Assembly (NCBI GenBank): GCA_030062745.1
Contig: CP099848.1
Location: 17,905,081 to 17,969,080, forward strand
Length of the DNA: 64,000 nucleotides
Source of the DNA: Capitulum mitella
Taxonomy: Eukaryota > Arthropoda > Thecostraca > Pollicipedomorpha > Pollicipedidae
Reading direction: 5' to 3'
The notes beneath the pieces were generated by a model. That model made no database searches. It was not told where the DNA came from and worked only from the letters and a program-made list of their open reading frames with translations. Each line of letters opens with the position of its first letter. Within the stretch, counting starts at the first letter, position 1. The position numbers and the translations under genes were made by a program. Shown in pieces: positions 39,092 through 50,733 of the stretch.

Positions 39092-42000
39092 GTGAGAAGG
39101 GTGGGCTGGCCCGAGGGCACGGGCACCAAGACTTGTAGAAAGTCCCGTCCGGCTTAACCCTATTCCCGGAGGGCTAGACGGTATGGCCGATTCCCGGCAG
39201 GGGGGGCGGATTCGGCCCCCCCCCCCTGAGATCTCGAGAACTACTCGTCCGATTTTATCGCAACAAACGGCAATCGATTTGCCGTGACGTGAACTACATT
39301 TTTACAAAAAGAAATTTTCAAAATTTTGAAATTTGTGGATATAGGGGGGCAAAAATGTCAAAATGGGGGGTACTTTTTGACTTCTTATAACTCCCTTGTT
39401 TATGGACCGATTTCGATGAAACTGGCATGAATCGAGAGATTATGGATAGGGCTTTTACCATGGATATGCAAATTTAGAATTTTGAGAAAATTCATGGGCG
39501 TTCACAGGGTTTCAAAAATAGGGGGATTAGTTTTCTAATAACGGAATAAACAAAAGAGGCCAAAACACTTTTTTAGCTTCTGCTAGTCATGTTATGCTAA
39601 AGAAGTACAAATCGCATTACAATGTTTGTATAATGTTAGCATAGGCGGTGCCAGGGACATAAAAAAGGGGGAACTGTCATGGTCATACGTTCTTCAGATC
39701 AACTTGTGACCTTTGACCTTAAATGACCTCCAGTGACCTTGGGGTCACCTGGAATGATGTCGTGTGCATTCAATATTATCTGTAAACGTTTTTATTCGAT
39801 TAAATTCACTCTATTCCAAAAAATTCATTTTTTGGCTTTTGCGATATAGGGTACGTGCACTGACATTTTAGGTCATAGCTCCGTGACCCGACCTGATATC
39901 AAGCTGAAACTTGGTACACAAGTAGAGGGCATCTTTCTACGTCATATATATTCCGGGTTTGGCATTTGAAAAAATGGCGCCGAAATTATTGCAAAAAAAA
40001 CAAATTTTGACTTTTGACCTTGACCTGACCTTGTAAAGTGACCTCAGATAAACAAAATTACATCTGCACATTGCCCAACTATTTAGCTATACATTCATAT
40101 AAAGTTCTAAGTTCTATCTTAAAACCTCTGTTTTTGGCAGATATTTTCCTTTTACCCTCAACATGGCCAAAAATGACCTGAGGTGCCTCCCAAAAACGTT
40201 GCTTGGCTCCGCCCCTGAGCAAAACAGAATTTCGAAATTTTGTCACGGCGCGTAGAAGGAATAGCTAGGAAAAGTCACCAAGGTTCGTGAAGCTGCGTTA
40301 AAAAGCCTGGAATTGGCAAGCAAAAAACCCGAGGGGGGCGGATTCCGCCCCCCCCCCCCTGCCGGGAATAGGGTTAATCACCCACGTGACAATTGTGCGA
40401 GCTCAGACCTGCCCGGCGCCACAATGTCCGCGCTGCCGGAAACTCGATTCGCCGTATTTCCGGTGTCCGTCCCCGGCCGGCCTAGGAATCTCGCACCACA
40501 GTCAGGCCGATCTCTGTACTCTCCGTCACGGGCAATCGCGCGGTGTCACCTGACCCGCGGGCGAATAATGCAGCGTGGACGACCAGCTGTCGGCCGCTCC
40601 CTGTGATAGCTGCCCTGGTCCATGGTGTGTTTCTCAGGGCTGCTTCGTGCGACCTGGCCCATCCTGTGCTCTTCATGGCGACCCCGTGTGGCCTGATCCG
40701 CTGTATGCTCCTCGGGATGGCCCTGCGTGACCTGGTTCGTCGTATGCTGTTCAGGGCGGCCCCATATGTATCGTGGACCCGTCGGAGTTGTACCGACCCG
40801 ACATCCAGTCCAGCAAGCCCAAGGGCCTGTTCCGCGAGTTCAGTCTAGACAAGACCGACTACATCCAGAACCGAGTGCGCGAGACCTACCTGAAAATGCA
40901 TACCTACCAGACTGTCGACTACGTCAGGAAAAAGGTATGTGCCGGGTTCACTTTAAAATCCCTGTTCCCTTTGCCGTGCCGCGAATCTACTAAAACAGTA
41001 AGCTTACAAAGATAATCAATGGTCTTGTAGAAAACCATCAGGTAGCCAACTGATTACTTTGCTGGGGCTTCTCCGACTTCCCCTTTTGTCTTCTGCCGTT
41101 TGAGCCGTACATTATGCAGGCATTTTCATTTGCAACCATCGTTATCGTTTCAGCATCATCCTGTTGTGCGCGTTGGATTATTATTAGAAACGGCGACACA
41201 CAGCTTGTGTTGTAGGGAACGGGAGATGGATCGGGCATGGCCAACCCCCTGCCCAAATAGGAAAAAAAACAGATTTCGACCACTTCGTTTTTAGTTGGAA
41301 ATCGTTTTTGTTTCATTTGCAGGGGAAAGCAGATGGTTCATTAGTTCATTAATTTTGTGAACTATTACCATTATTTTTTTATATCGGCATGACCAGCGGT
41401 GGCGCCATTTTCTCTTTTCGTCTAAAGAGTCTGGTGTAATGTCAAAAGATGTCGTCCGTCTTTTGGCGCGTCTCGTACTAACGCGTTCCATATGTACCCC
41501 CACGGTGTCGTCACCCCTGGTTATTACATCAGCACGGAGGTCTCTTCCAGGCGGAAGGGTTGCTTACACAATATCCTTGATGTCGCCGCCGAAATACTTC
41601 GTTCTGTGACATAACACCAGTCGTCGGCCTAAACATAGCGTCATTTCCAGAGTACTGCCGTTCACCGACACAGCTAAAAGATGCCCCCACGACAGATGGA
41701 GTACTGGACGCGGTTCGACAAGTTCGAGGCGACCATCATGGAGGCGCTGGAGAAGCTTAACGATCTGGTGGACGAGGCCGACCCAGACGTGGACGTCCCG
41801 AACATCGTGCACGCCTTTCAGACGGCCGAGCGTATCCGAGAGGACTTTCCCAAAGACGACTGGTTCCATCTGACCGGCCTCATCCACGACCTCGGCAAAG
41901 TGCGCTTCCGCTGCCGATCTCTGATGAGTTTAACACGCACAATTTTTCCTCTCCATGCGCACATGCCAGGCGTCCATCTAATTACCGCCGAAACTATTGT

Positions 42001-44071
42001 AATCACATCAGTCAGTGATATTGAAATTAACCTCATGTAGGGCCAAAGTTTCGACCTTTTGCATTGTCCCAGTCCCTTGAGAGTTTCCAGCGTATGATTT
42101 AAAGCGATTCTTGGATGTCAGCCAAAACCGCCAGATGAAAGGACCGCCGGGTTTACGCGAGACGTGCTCAGTAAACACTGCTGTGCGCCAGCTGTGAAAC
42201 TATCCGGCTCCGGTGTCGGCACAGTGAGATCGGCTCTTCTTCGGAAACATTGTGTGGTCTGCTCTGATAGTTTCAAATTACTCAGACGTGTGGGCCCCGC
42301 GGATTGAGCTGGTCCTGCCCTTAACCGCTCGCTCTCACCTAAAGCCTCTCCCCTGGGGCGAGGTTCTGGTGGCGCTCCCGTTTGATGTCCGATGTTTGAT
42401 GTCCGATGTCACGTTGTCACGACCATTGGAGACGGAGTGCCCGGATTTAAGGGAGGGGGAGGGCGTAGGTGGTTTTAAAGCCACTTCTTTGTGTTCAACG
42501 TCATAGAATTAATAGTGCATTTCTGTGGCGGGGGGGGAGGGGGCAGCTTCCCAGCGTCTCAGTGGTTCCACCGCCCCTGGTAACGACCGCAAAACATTAC
42601 TCAGTTGTTGTCGCTGAATGGTGGCTTAATTATAAATCACGTCGTCCTTGTCATTGTGCATGTGTACGGTTTCGTCGTTTGAGTCGTACCGCGCACAACA
42701 AAGCAGTTTCTCAAAGCACGCATTCGCAGGTATCACCCGAGTTTTCGTCATCTCATTGGAAACGCCTGGCGCTGTGATTACGTACGTGATATATTTAGTT
42801 CCTTTGTGTGGATGTCGGATAAGAAGCATGGCATACAGCAGACTGGAGGCGTCCCATGAACGGGACGTCGTCTTGCACCGCTGCTGAATTGAAGTGTCGC
42901 CAGCGGCACCGTACACCGCCTGTTTCCCGGCCCCGTTTCGGGAAACACAAACAAACGCCTGTTCCCCGCTGCCCCTGTGACCGGCCGGCCCGCTGTGTCG
43001 CAGGTCATGGCCTTCTACGGCGAGCCGCAGTTTTCCACGGTGGGTGATACGTTCGTGGTCGGCTGCCGAGTCGGGGACTCGGTTGTCTACAAGGACACCA
43101 CGTTCCACAACAACCCGGACGCGTCCGATCCGAGATACAAGTGAGCCTTTGCTGTCCACACAGCGAATCGCACCTCACTCCGCGTTAACAAAACTAAACG
43201 TCGTATCTTTCAGTTGAGAGCTCTTCTCTTCCCGCTACCCAAAAAACGAAGTTGAAACGAGGAGAAAGACAAATAGTTGCCTTTTGTGTATACAATGGTG
43301 CTGTTTACCATGACGTGCAGTTTGTCACTGTATACAATACGCCATCAGTGAACGGTCTGTTGCAGTACGGAGGACGGCATTTACCAGCGCGGCTGCGGCC
43401 TGGACAGCGTGCTGGTCTCCTGGGGTCACGATGAGTACCTGTACAGGGTGCTGAAGCACAACAAGTGCACCCTTCCTGAGCAGGGGTTGGCCATGATCAG
43501 GTGCGTTAGGTTGAAAAGTTTCCAAAAGGCGACTGTCTTATCAAGCATCACGGAGTTCCAGGATCTAAAAGAATACTCATTACCAGCATTATTTGCCCTG
43601 AGCCGTCTTGACTATGTCTGCGACCATGTCACTCAACATTCTGCTTGGTATAATGCAATCGAATTTCTTGACGAGCCCTTCAGTCACCATAGCAAATGTG
43701 CTGAGTGTGCATACCAAGTGTAAGGAAGTTTAATCTGCATGACTTGCAGCTCTGATAATGGCTTATTCCGATCTCCAAGGATCAAATAAAATTTGAAACT
43801 TCCTGTCCGATCGTGTCGTACTTCGCGCACTTTTCACCTCTATGATTTATGTCTCCGGGTCGGCAGGTTCCACAGCTTCTACCCCTGGCACACGGGTGGC
43901 GACTACATGCACCTGTGCAACGAGCAGGACATGAAGATGCTGCCCTGGATCAGGCAGTTCAACAAGTACGACCTGTACACCAAGTCGGACAGCATGCCGG
44001 ACATAAAGGCCCTGATGCCGTATTACCAGAGCCTCGTCGACAAATACTGTCCTGGCAAGCTGCAGTGGTAG
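39083..44071 (+). CDS. MIOX: Myo-inositol oxygenase
   Basis: Model: 39,083-39,091 + 40,755-40,934 + 41,696-41,899 + 43,004-43,140 + 43,366-43,500 + 43,867-44,071, 289 aa. The enzyme uses a di-iron centre and O2 to cleave myo-inositol to D-glucuronate, the first step of inositol catabolism, in the cytosol. Iron ligands are visible: His102 (VHAFQTAE), His127 and Asp128 (IHDLGK), His198 (WGHDEY), His224 (FHSFYPWH) and Asp257 (KYDLYTK). They are offset by exactly 4 from the mammalian positions, supporting exon borders and length (mammalian 285 aa). Lys131 and the C-terminal [10 protein letters not shown] are also conserved. The three-codon first exon is the least certain part. Intron 1 contains family P copy C. 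Confidence 0.92.
39154..40377 (+). mobile_element. Family P MITE, copy C
   Basis: Intact TTAA at both ends (39,154-39,157; 40,374-40,377), with CCCTATTCCCGG and CCGGGAATAGGG termini. G-run/C-run palindromes lie just inside each end. Four TGACCT half-sites at 39,707-39,739 are spaced 1, 4 and 4 bp; a second cluster lies near 40,013-40,060. It lies in MIOX intron 1. Confidence 0.9.
40610..40765 (+). repeat. 39-bp array ending in the MIOX exon 2 acceptor
   Basis: Four consecutive 39-bp units start at 40,610, 40,649, 40,688 and 40,727. The last contains the real acceptor GCTGTTCAG|GGCGGCC (exon 2 starts 40,755). The first keeps an acceptor-like TTTCTCAG|GGC; units 2 and 3 have lost the AG. Confidence 0.8.
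40755..40934 (+). CDS. MIOX: MIOX exon 2
   Basis: Sixty codons from [16 protein letters not shown] to [11 protein letters not shown]; the donor is AAG|GTATGT. MHT.QTVD.V is conserved in the family. The first four codons lie inside the 39-bp repeat. Confidence 0.85.
41696..41899 (+). CDS. MIOX: MIOX exon 3
   Basis: The acceptor CCCCCACGACAG was chosen over the AAAAG 15 bp upstream because it gives exactly the family spacing. It encodes [10 protein letters not shown].. with DESDPDVD-like EADPDVD, HAFQTAE and IHDLGK; the donor is AAA|GTGCGC. It carries three of the six iron ligands. Confidence 0.9.
43004..43140 (+). CDS. MIOX: MIOX exon 4
   Basis: The acceptor GTGTCGCAG is followed by [21 protein letters not shown].. 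to SDPRYN, split after AA; the donor is AA|GTGAGC. GDTFPVGC-type substrate loop motifs are recognisable. Confidence 0.92.
43366..43500 (+). CDS. MIOX: MIOX exon 5
   Basis: The acceptor CTGTTGCAG is followed by T completing Asn, then [13 protein letters not shown].. [11 protein letters not shown].. AMI plus AG of Arg; the donor is AG|GTGCGT. It contains the iron ligand His198. Confidence 0.92.
43867..44071 (+). CDS. MIOX: MIOX exon 6 and stop
   Basis: The acceptor GGGTCGGCAG is followed by [13 protein letters not shown].. FNKYDLYTK.. [10 protein letters not shown] and TAG at 44,069. The poly(A) signal AATAAA lies at 44,209-44,214. Confidence 0.95.
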
Positions 44072-44208
44072 TCACGCTGCTCGGAATGCATTTTTCTGTG
44101 TAATGGCATTCATGGTACACGCTGCCATACTTGAATGCGGTCATATGTGCGGCGTTCATGGATGCATGACCGATGTGACCTATGTTAGGTCGTTCTTGGA
44201 TGATGCCG

Positions 44209-44214
44209 AATAAA
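44209..44214 (+). terminator. MIOX poly(A) signal
   Basis: AATAAA 138 bp after the stop codon is the first such hexamer downstream. Confidence 0.7.
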
Positions 44215-44749
44215 CGGATACCTTTTACCTATATTAGTAAGAATTTTACCGGGACCAACTGTTGTGTGGAAGACCCACCAGGTGTACGCTGGTGATATTT
44301 TCAGCGGACTGTAGCATGCTAACGATAGTGTTCGATTTAGAAGTTGTGCTGAGGAGTGTCACTTTATTCTGGTCAATAAAAGTGCAGACAGGCCGTGGCA
44401 TCGCGGTGCAGTACGTGATGTTGCATTTTGGGGTGTTTGGCTGTAACAGTGTACGAATTCGGCCTGCATATCTTCGCATCGCTGAGACAGGTGGCACGTG
44501 AGATGCAAGAGATTTGCACCCGCGTTAAAACACCGCCAAACAGTCACTGATAAATATCGTTCGCCAGGCCGGCTGTCGCATCCACATTTGCCGGTCCGAG
44601 GGAATTCATGAGACCCCTCAAGACCTTGAGAACTACAAGTGCCATGGAAAAAGTAAAAACACCGACCAGGGTCAGACTCCGGTCATCTATAACTCAATAA
44701 CTATATTTTTCTGGTAAGGTCAATACATATACAGGCACCTCTCGAGTCT

Positions 44750-45250
44750 GAGGTCACTGATCAATCCCTGTTCAGAGGGCCTCTCTGGCTGCCCAGGGTC
44801 TCCTTATGCCGTGCTAGGCATCTTCTTAAGTTCTTGCCGTCTCAGAGGGCCTCTCTGGCACTTTAAGCGGTCTCATGGATCCTTTTTCGTGTTGGGGTTC
44901 CCCTTGCGTACCCAGGGACCCTTGGAGAGTTTCATGGGCTATCGTGCTGTCTCAGGGTCTCATTAACCCTCCCGGAAACTCTCTGACTGCATCAAGAATC
45001 CTCAGCTTTTTACACAGGTCCGTGAAAACCATTCGGGGCCCCTATGACATTCCAGGGGCCCCCATGCCGTTCTAGGGACTCAGTCCTCATCTTGGCCGTC
45101 TCAGGGGTCTTGTGACTCTTCTGGCGGTCTCTGTTGGGGTCCTGTTGTGGTTTTAGGGGCACTTTGAAAGTTTCAGGGGCCTTCTATGCGCCTCAGAGGT
45201 TATCTAACCCTTCCGTAGGCCTCCCTGACTGCTCAAGAGCCCTTCACTTT
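44750..45250 (+). repeat. Degenerate minisatellite downstream of MIOX
   Basis: Loose repeats of GTCTCAGAGGGCCTCTCTGGC, TTCATGGGCTAT and CAGGGGTC-type words lack a fixed period. The open frames here are not supported as genes. Confidence 0.55.
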
Positions 45251-45264
45251 TTTTTGCAAAAACC

Positions 45265-45383
45265 ACGTGAAGTTCATATGAACTTCACGTTCATATGAAC
45301 TTATAGAAGTGGCCCTATTATAACTTATAAGAAGTGGCCCCTTCGGGGCCACTTCTGAGGCTGAGAGGAGCCCCTTCGGGGCT
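45265..45383. repeat. Cluster of strong palindromes/hairpins
   Basis: A perfect 26-bp palindrome sits at 45,265-45,290 (arm ACGTGAAGTTCAT). It is followed by a 12-bp-stem hairpin at 45,330-45,356 (arm AGAAGTGGCCCC, loop TTC) and a 6-bp-stem hairpin at 45,369-45,383 (AGCCCC, loop TTC). Confidence 0.85.
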
Positions 45384-45635
45384 GGCCCTAGAGGGCCCCT
45401 TCTCAGGCCTCAGGGGCAGGGTCATCGCCCCATCGCCCGGCTCCCTTTAGATCCACAACTGACTTAGATTGGGTCCCGAGTGATGGGCCAGACTATGGCG
45501 GGACCACAAAGTCAGGTAGTCAAAAGGCGTTCCGTGCGGAACCCCGAGGGGCCCTCTCTAGCTAGAATCTGGGACCCCACCGCGCTACGGGCGGATGGGG
45601 CACCGACTGGGTCAAGAAAGTTCTCCTCCAGCACT

Positions 45636-45830
45636 GAAGGGTTTCCAGCCCGGAGACGCAGCCAAGAACCGACACTGTGGAGAGGGGGGGGGGAGATGGG
45701 TGCGGTGGGGAGCGCACGGTCGCCCCATGCCGGGTTGACCCTCCCTGGTCAGTTGCCGGTTGACTACATTATGAATGGTCGAGCCAAACAGTTCGTGGTT
45801 CCCGCGACTCAATCATCTCCGCCCCGGTGA
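45636..45830 (-). mobile_element. tRNA-derived SINE (copy 2)
   Basis: Reverse complement of the SINE body at 22,890-23,062. Shared blocks are CTCCGGGCTGGAAACCCTT, GAACTGTTTGGCTCGACCAT and the run of C before the 3' block. The tRNA head is diverged and its B box is lost. Confidence 0.7.
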
Positions 45831-45835
45831 CGAAG

Positions 45836-46395
45836 AATAAAGTCTTCATATCTAAGGTATCTTATCATGATGAATGCAGTAGTTATTCGGACTAATATAT
45901 TGGAAAATTATGACGTCCAAATAAAGTTTCGGCTGCTGAGTCCTCTAGTGGATATTAGGTGTAATTACGTCATCAGTCATCTCGTGTTTGAATCTGTGAT
46001 GCGAGAAGAAATTCGACAAGAGCCTTTCGTATGACCAGAAACGCGACGGCAAATTTCTAAGTGCCGCAAAAAGCGAGATACAAAGTTCTGCGTATACGAA
46101 GAAATGCGATACGAAGATTTGCGTATACGAAGAAATGCAATACGGAGAAGTGTGTTTACGAAGAAATGCGCATATAAAATTTTGCGGATACGAAGAAATG
46201 TGTTTCGCGATCACCAGGTTTTGCGTACGAAGATTTGCGTACGAGGGTTTGTGATACGAAGATTTGCGTGCAATGATTTGCTTACGAAGAAATGCGATAC
46301 GAAGGTTTGCATATTACGTTCTGCTTACGAAGAAATGCGATACAAAGAAGTTATGAAGTTATACGAAGTTATATGAAGTAATATGAAGTTCTGTC
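45836..46395 (-). repeat. Spacer and TTCGT-unit array of the composite element (copy 2)
   Basis: Reverse-complement counterpart of 22,315-22,836. About 20 units of the type TACGAAGAAATGCGA run from 46,080 to 46,395, and the spacer includes TTTCGG..CTGAGTCCTCTAG. Confidence 0.75.
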
Positions 46396-46399
46396 CAGA

Positions 46400-48440
46400 C
46401 GCGCCCACTGGCATATTTGTTTAGACGAGCTCCTATGCGTCGTAGGATCGGTGGCAGGGACATATCCGGAATTTGAGAAGCGGGCAGTTATGGCAGCCAA
46501 GCTTCAATCCCAAACAGTCAGTTTAGTTCATGGCATCGTAAAAAGGGAAGAAGAAGAAAGTTACCGAGGATCTGACCCTGGGTGGCCTGATAATCTGGCG
46601 AGAAACAGACTTTCTCTGAGAAAAGATTTCTCAAAAGTTTACTGCCACTTTGACGTCACTGGTTGATTTGTGCATTGGCTGGCTAGACTGGTTTATGTCT
46701 AAAATGAAACGACACAGCATTGGGAGCAGGGCTTGCCTGGTTAGGGATGACACAGCACACGCTTCCGTTATGCACTTCGTTTTCAGCGCATCTGAAGCAC
46801 ACATTTCGGTCACATAACAGAGTAAAGTCTGCAAAAACCTGACCCGACAATTGGGTTGCGTTCTGCGACATACCAGTCGAAATCCCAGGACCGTTTGATT
46901 ATGTGGCGCCGTGCATATGTGCTGAACGATGCTCGTATCCAAATGAGCACGTCGTCGCGGCAAACGGCGCGGCGCGAGGCGGTCGTTTTTTCGCCCCGGG
47001 CCGGCCGCGGCGGGGATGTCCGTTACAAAAACCTGACAGACCCTGTCCGTCTGACCAGCCGCCTGGCATTTGTCACGAACTCCAGACGGCGCAGCGTAGT
47101 CAGACACTGAGAATAAGCCGCTGGCGCTATCCGGCCTGCAGCGTCACAGCACGCGGTTCAAGGACGGCAGCCGACACCCAGACAGCAAACGCTTGTGGCC
47201 CCCCAAGAGGCTGGTGTCTGTTAACGGAATGAATTGTTCTGGGCTGTCTTTTGTCGTTTGTCTCACACTTCCGTCATCATGAATTGCAAAAAATGCGTGC
47301 ACATCAGAAATGGTTGTCAATCAGCACTGCGTATGACTGAGCAATGTAATCCGGGTTTTCGCTAATCCAGCAGTGGATTAAAGATGTTAAGTTTAATTAG
47401 AACTTAATGATGTAAAGTTTAATGCGAGGACCCCGGAAACCCGCGTTCATGGAGTTCTGGTATGGAGACTGCCGTGCATGAGCAGCGAGAAACACTGAAT
47501 CGGAAAGTAAAGGTGACTCGGGCAGCGCTTAACGAAATCGGCAAGGATCTTATTTTATCAAGCTGTATCGTAGGTCAGTCATGTAGGAACATCCAGAAAA
47601 GTGGGGGGGGGGAGGGCGGAGCCGTTTTTCCACACAGGGTTAACGTGAAATTTCCCAAAAAGTGGAGGATGCAAAGCCTGCCCTTCCCCGTTCCTACGTC
47701 CATGTCGCAAGTTCTCCCTGGGTTGGCATGCACATGTCATGCGGTTTCTCAACAACTGTTTTCAGCACATAAGCATCTGGAGTTCTGCTGGAATCAAAGG
47801 GCTCGTAGAAGATGTTTCAGCCGTCTGTGGTCTCCCACGCCTGACCCTGGAGCTTACACAGCCGCGAGCTTGGGTACTGTATTACTGATTCTTGGCGTCC
47901 AGGCGCAGTCGGTGGGTGGGTCCGCTTTAACATCGGTCGCGTAGCCCCGACATCGCCGTCATTACGACGGCCAGTTACAACACGACTGGCCGGCCCATGT
48001 TTACCCTTCGGATCAGCCAATGAGCGCCAGCACGCACAAGACAACGCCCACTTTCGGCCGCCGGGCTCCATGACGTCATCCCGTTTACCCAGTAGAGCGC
48101 TGACGCGACCATGGCGTGACCCCAAATGGCGGTCGTCGGAAGACGTCGCTGGGAATTTCTCAGAGAATGTGCTCAGTGCATGGCACCGCTCGCCCTGCGG
48201 CGTAAAATGCAGAACTAGAAAATAAACAAGTCGAACATTAACATTACCTTTCCAACTGATGATGTTCCTCAACTTGCGACGTAGTCGCATGTGTATTCAG
48301 ATTCACGCTCCAGTTTCGACCGATCCACACCTTAAAATCAAACGCATCGGACTGTTCAAGAGTATGAACTTTGGCCTTCATTCCGTCACACCATTTGTCT
48401 TCTGGAGGTCAAGCAAAACTTCCAGCAATTTCCTTTACAT
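46400..48440. other. Intergenic, no supported gene
   Basis: Medium-length open frames on both strands (for example 46,631-47,107 minus and 47,462-47,944 plus) lack homology or splice evidence. No RNA gene was seen. Confidence 0.35.
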
Positions 48441-48445
48441 GTAGG

Positions 48446-49265
48446 GGAGACTGGGGTCAAATGTAACACGGGGCAATTGTAACAGAAGCGTTTACTTCGA
48501 AACTTACAGATGGATGACGCTGGAGGCACTACTGGACATGCACAGTAAGCTGTTCCTTTTCCTCACGGGGTTTCAGGCCGGTGCGGCGGGTGAATCGATT
48601 GTGCTGTTCACAATTGTGTTTTTTAGAGTGTATTGTAACTTTGTTTATTTTTTAATATGATCAGCTCATTCACGTATCTTACTAGACACGGGTTTAAGAG
48701 TTTGTGTGGGGTGGGTGGGGGTATCTGGTCAAAAAATGAGTGCATCAGTTGCCGCCCACGCCGCCTTGTTTTGCGTCATTTTGTCTCAAAGACGGCGTGG
48801 CGTGACGGGGACAATTGTAACATTTTTGCTGGGATCAAATGTAACAGTGTTACAATTGATTCCTATGGCCAGACCATTAAACCTACATTTACGTAAAATA
48901 TCCATGCATTTGGCATAAATGTAACCACTGGAGTCGGAGGCTTTGGAAACATGCCCCGTCCATTTAATCAACATGCAATCTTGTTCCCAAATTCAGTATC
49001 ATTATCATTCAAAAATCATACTTACGGTATTATTGTCACCAGTCCCTGATTTATCTTTTAGGTACTGTTTTGTCAATTTTAATTTTAATACATGGTTACA
49101 TACTTGGCGGCTAGTCACCGTGGTCTTACCGTAGATGTTTCACCTTCACAGCGGATTTATTAAGATATTTTATTATTTTATTTATTTATTATTTTACTGA
49201 TTAAATGATTCTAGTTTGACTTCATTTGGATATTTCCGGGGGAAGTATGGGACAATTGTATATAG
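48446..49265. mobile_element. Putative MITE with GGGGTCAAATGTAACA terminus
   Basis: The left part reads GACTGGGGTCAAATGTAACA, then GGGGCAATTGTAAC. GGGACAATTGTAAC and ATCAAATGTAACAGTGTTACA recur near 48,808-48,858, and GGGACAATTGTA at 49,248. Boundaries and target duplication are not resolved. Confidence 0.35.
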
Positions 49266-50190
49266 TTTAATTTGTCTTTCTCTGAATGTTACATTCATAC
49301 ATACATGACAGCAGCCAAATCGTCGCATATAAAAGCATCATCGATATCCTGAGTCAGCCCCAGTGACCTGACCCGCGACCTCACACTTCAGCGACCAAAG
49401 TCGCGGTCGAAATAGGGTGGCGTTATGGCCGCCAAATTTACCGTTTGTTGTCCGCCACGCCCGCCACCCCATCGTACGCCTGACAGGGGTCATGTGGTCC
49501 TGCCGGAGGACCCAGCGCTCCAGACGTTGCGTAACTCCTCAGCTGGCCGGTGCAGCCGCACTCGGCGGTGACCGGCACGGCCCGGGCGGCGTCCGATTGG
49601 TCGATTACTGGCACTTGGCCAGGCACTAAATCGTAATTGGCTGTGTGCATCATGTGCGTGTAATCGTGCAACTCGTGGTGGTTGTACGCCTGCTTTGGTG
49701 CATAGTGCATATGACAGGCATGCGGGGAAGAGCTTTGAATAAGCACTCCTGAGGCATGCTTATTGGTGCCTATTATAGGCGGGCATGCATCAGACACGCC
49801 CGCCATGTCTGAACGACTGGAAAACCAAAACCCACGAGGGTAAGCAACTTTGCTTAACCTTCTTTTTATTCACTCGACAGAGGAACGCACCGCTCTTTCG
49901 TTGACCGCGCGGCTCCTGCATTGTCTGTGTCACCGGCGACCTCTCAGAGCAGAGCTGCTGACCTCAGCTCCGGCGGAGCGGGCGCCGCCACTGCCGGTAT
50001 CAGGAGGCTCCTAGCCAGCTGAAACTGGTGGTCCGTCCCAGGCCGGGACCACGGTCAGAGCAAAGTTCATCACCTCCAGCAGCAGAGACCGGCCATCGGA
50101 CCCAGGCCAGGACCTCGGTCATAGGTGAGTTCACCACCTCCAGCGGAGAACGATCTTCCTTACTTTGCGGAAAACACGGGCCCAGAACAT
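49266..50190. other. Intergenic, with one short tandem duplication
   Basis: At 50,030-50,150 a ~68-bp unit (CCCAGGCCGGGACCACGGTC.. TTCATCACCTCCAGC..) is present twice. Nothing else is recognised. Confidence 0.4.
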
Positions 50191-50199
50191 TTTTCTTTG

Positions 50200-50209
50200 T
50201 TTATTTATT
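50200..50209 (-). terminator. Possible poly(A) signals of the minus-strand gene
   Basis: Two overlapping AATAAA hexamers (minus strand) lie about 530 bp beyond the TGA at 50,734. Confidence 0.4.
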
Positions 50210-50733
50210 TTGTCAGTATCTCTCCGTGACACCAAACAATTTAAAGAGCGTTCATTAATAGTCACACTTCATTTGCAATGACGTTCGAAGTAATACGACT
50301 TTCCATAATACATAACAACCCTAGACACCTTTCCACTTAGAGGTTACGGAGATTGGGGGGCTTCAGCTTCCCAGCGACATCGGACGGAGGTCACAACTTT
50401 CACAATGTTGCTAATACGGCGGCAGATCCTAAGACCTCATGAGACCGGCAATCATATCGGGGGAAACACATACACATTGTGCATTGTTACGCGACGCACG
50501 CATCCTAATTTATTGTCGGCGGCGGTGAGCCTGACGTGCGAGCGCGTACCGCACCCGCTCTCGAATCGCCGCAGACGCCACAGGCCCAAAGGCCGTCTTC
50601 ACGCGTGCCATGGCTGACGCCTGACATATCTGCCCATCAAGACTTGACGACGGCGCTGTAGAGCTGATTGGGAGCTGCTCAAACCGCTGGAACGCCAACC
50701 GGAAGCCGATCAAGCTTTCACAGGCCCGTTGGC

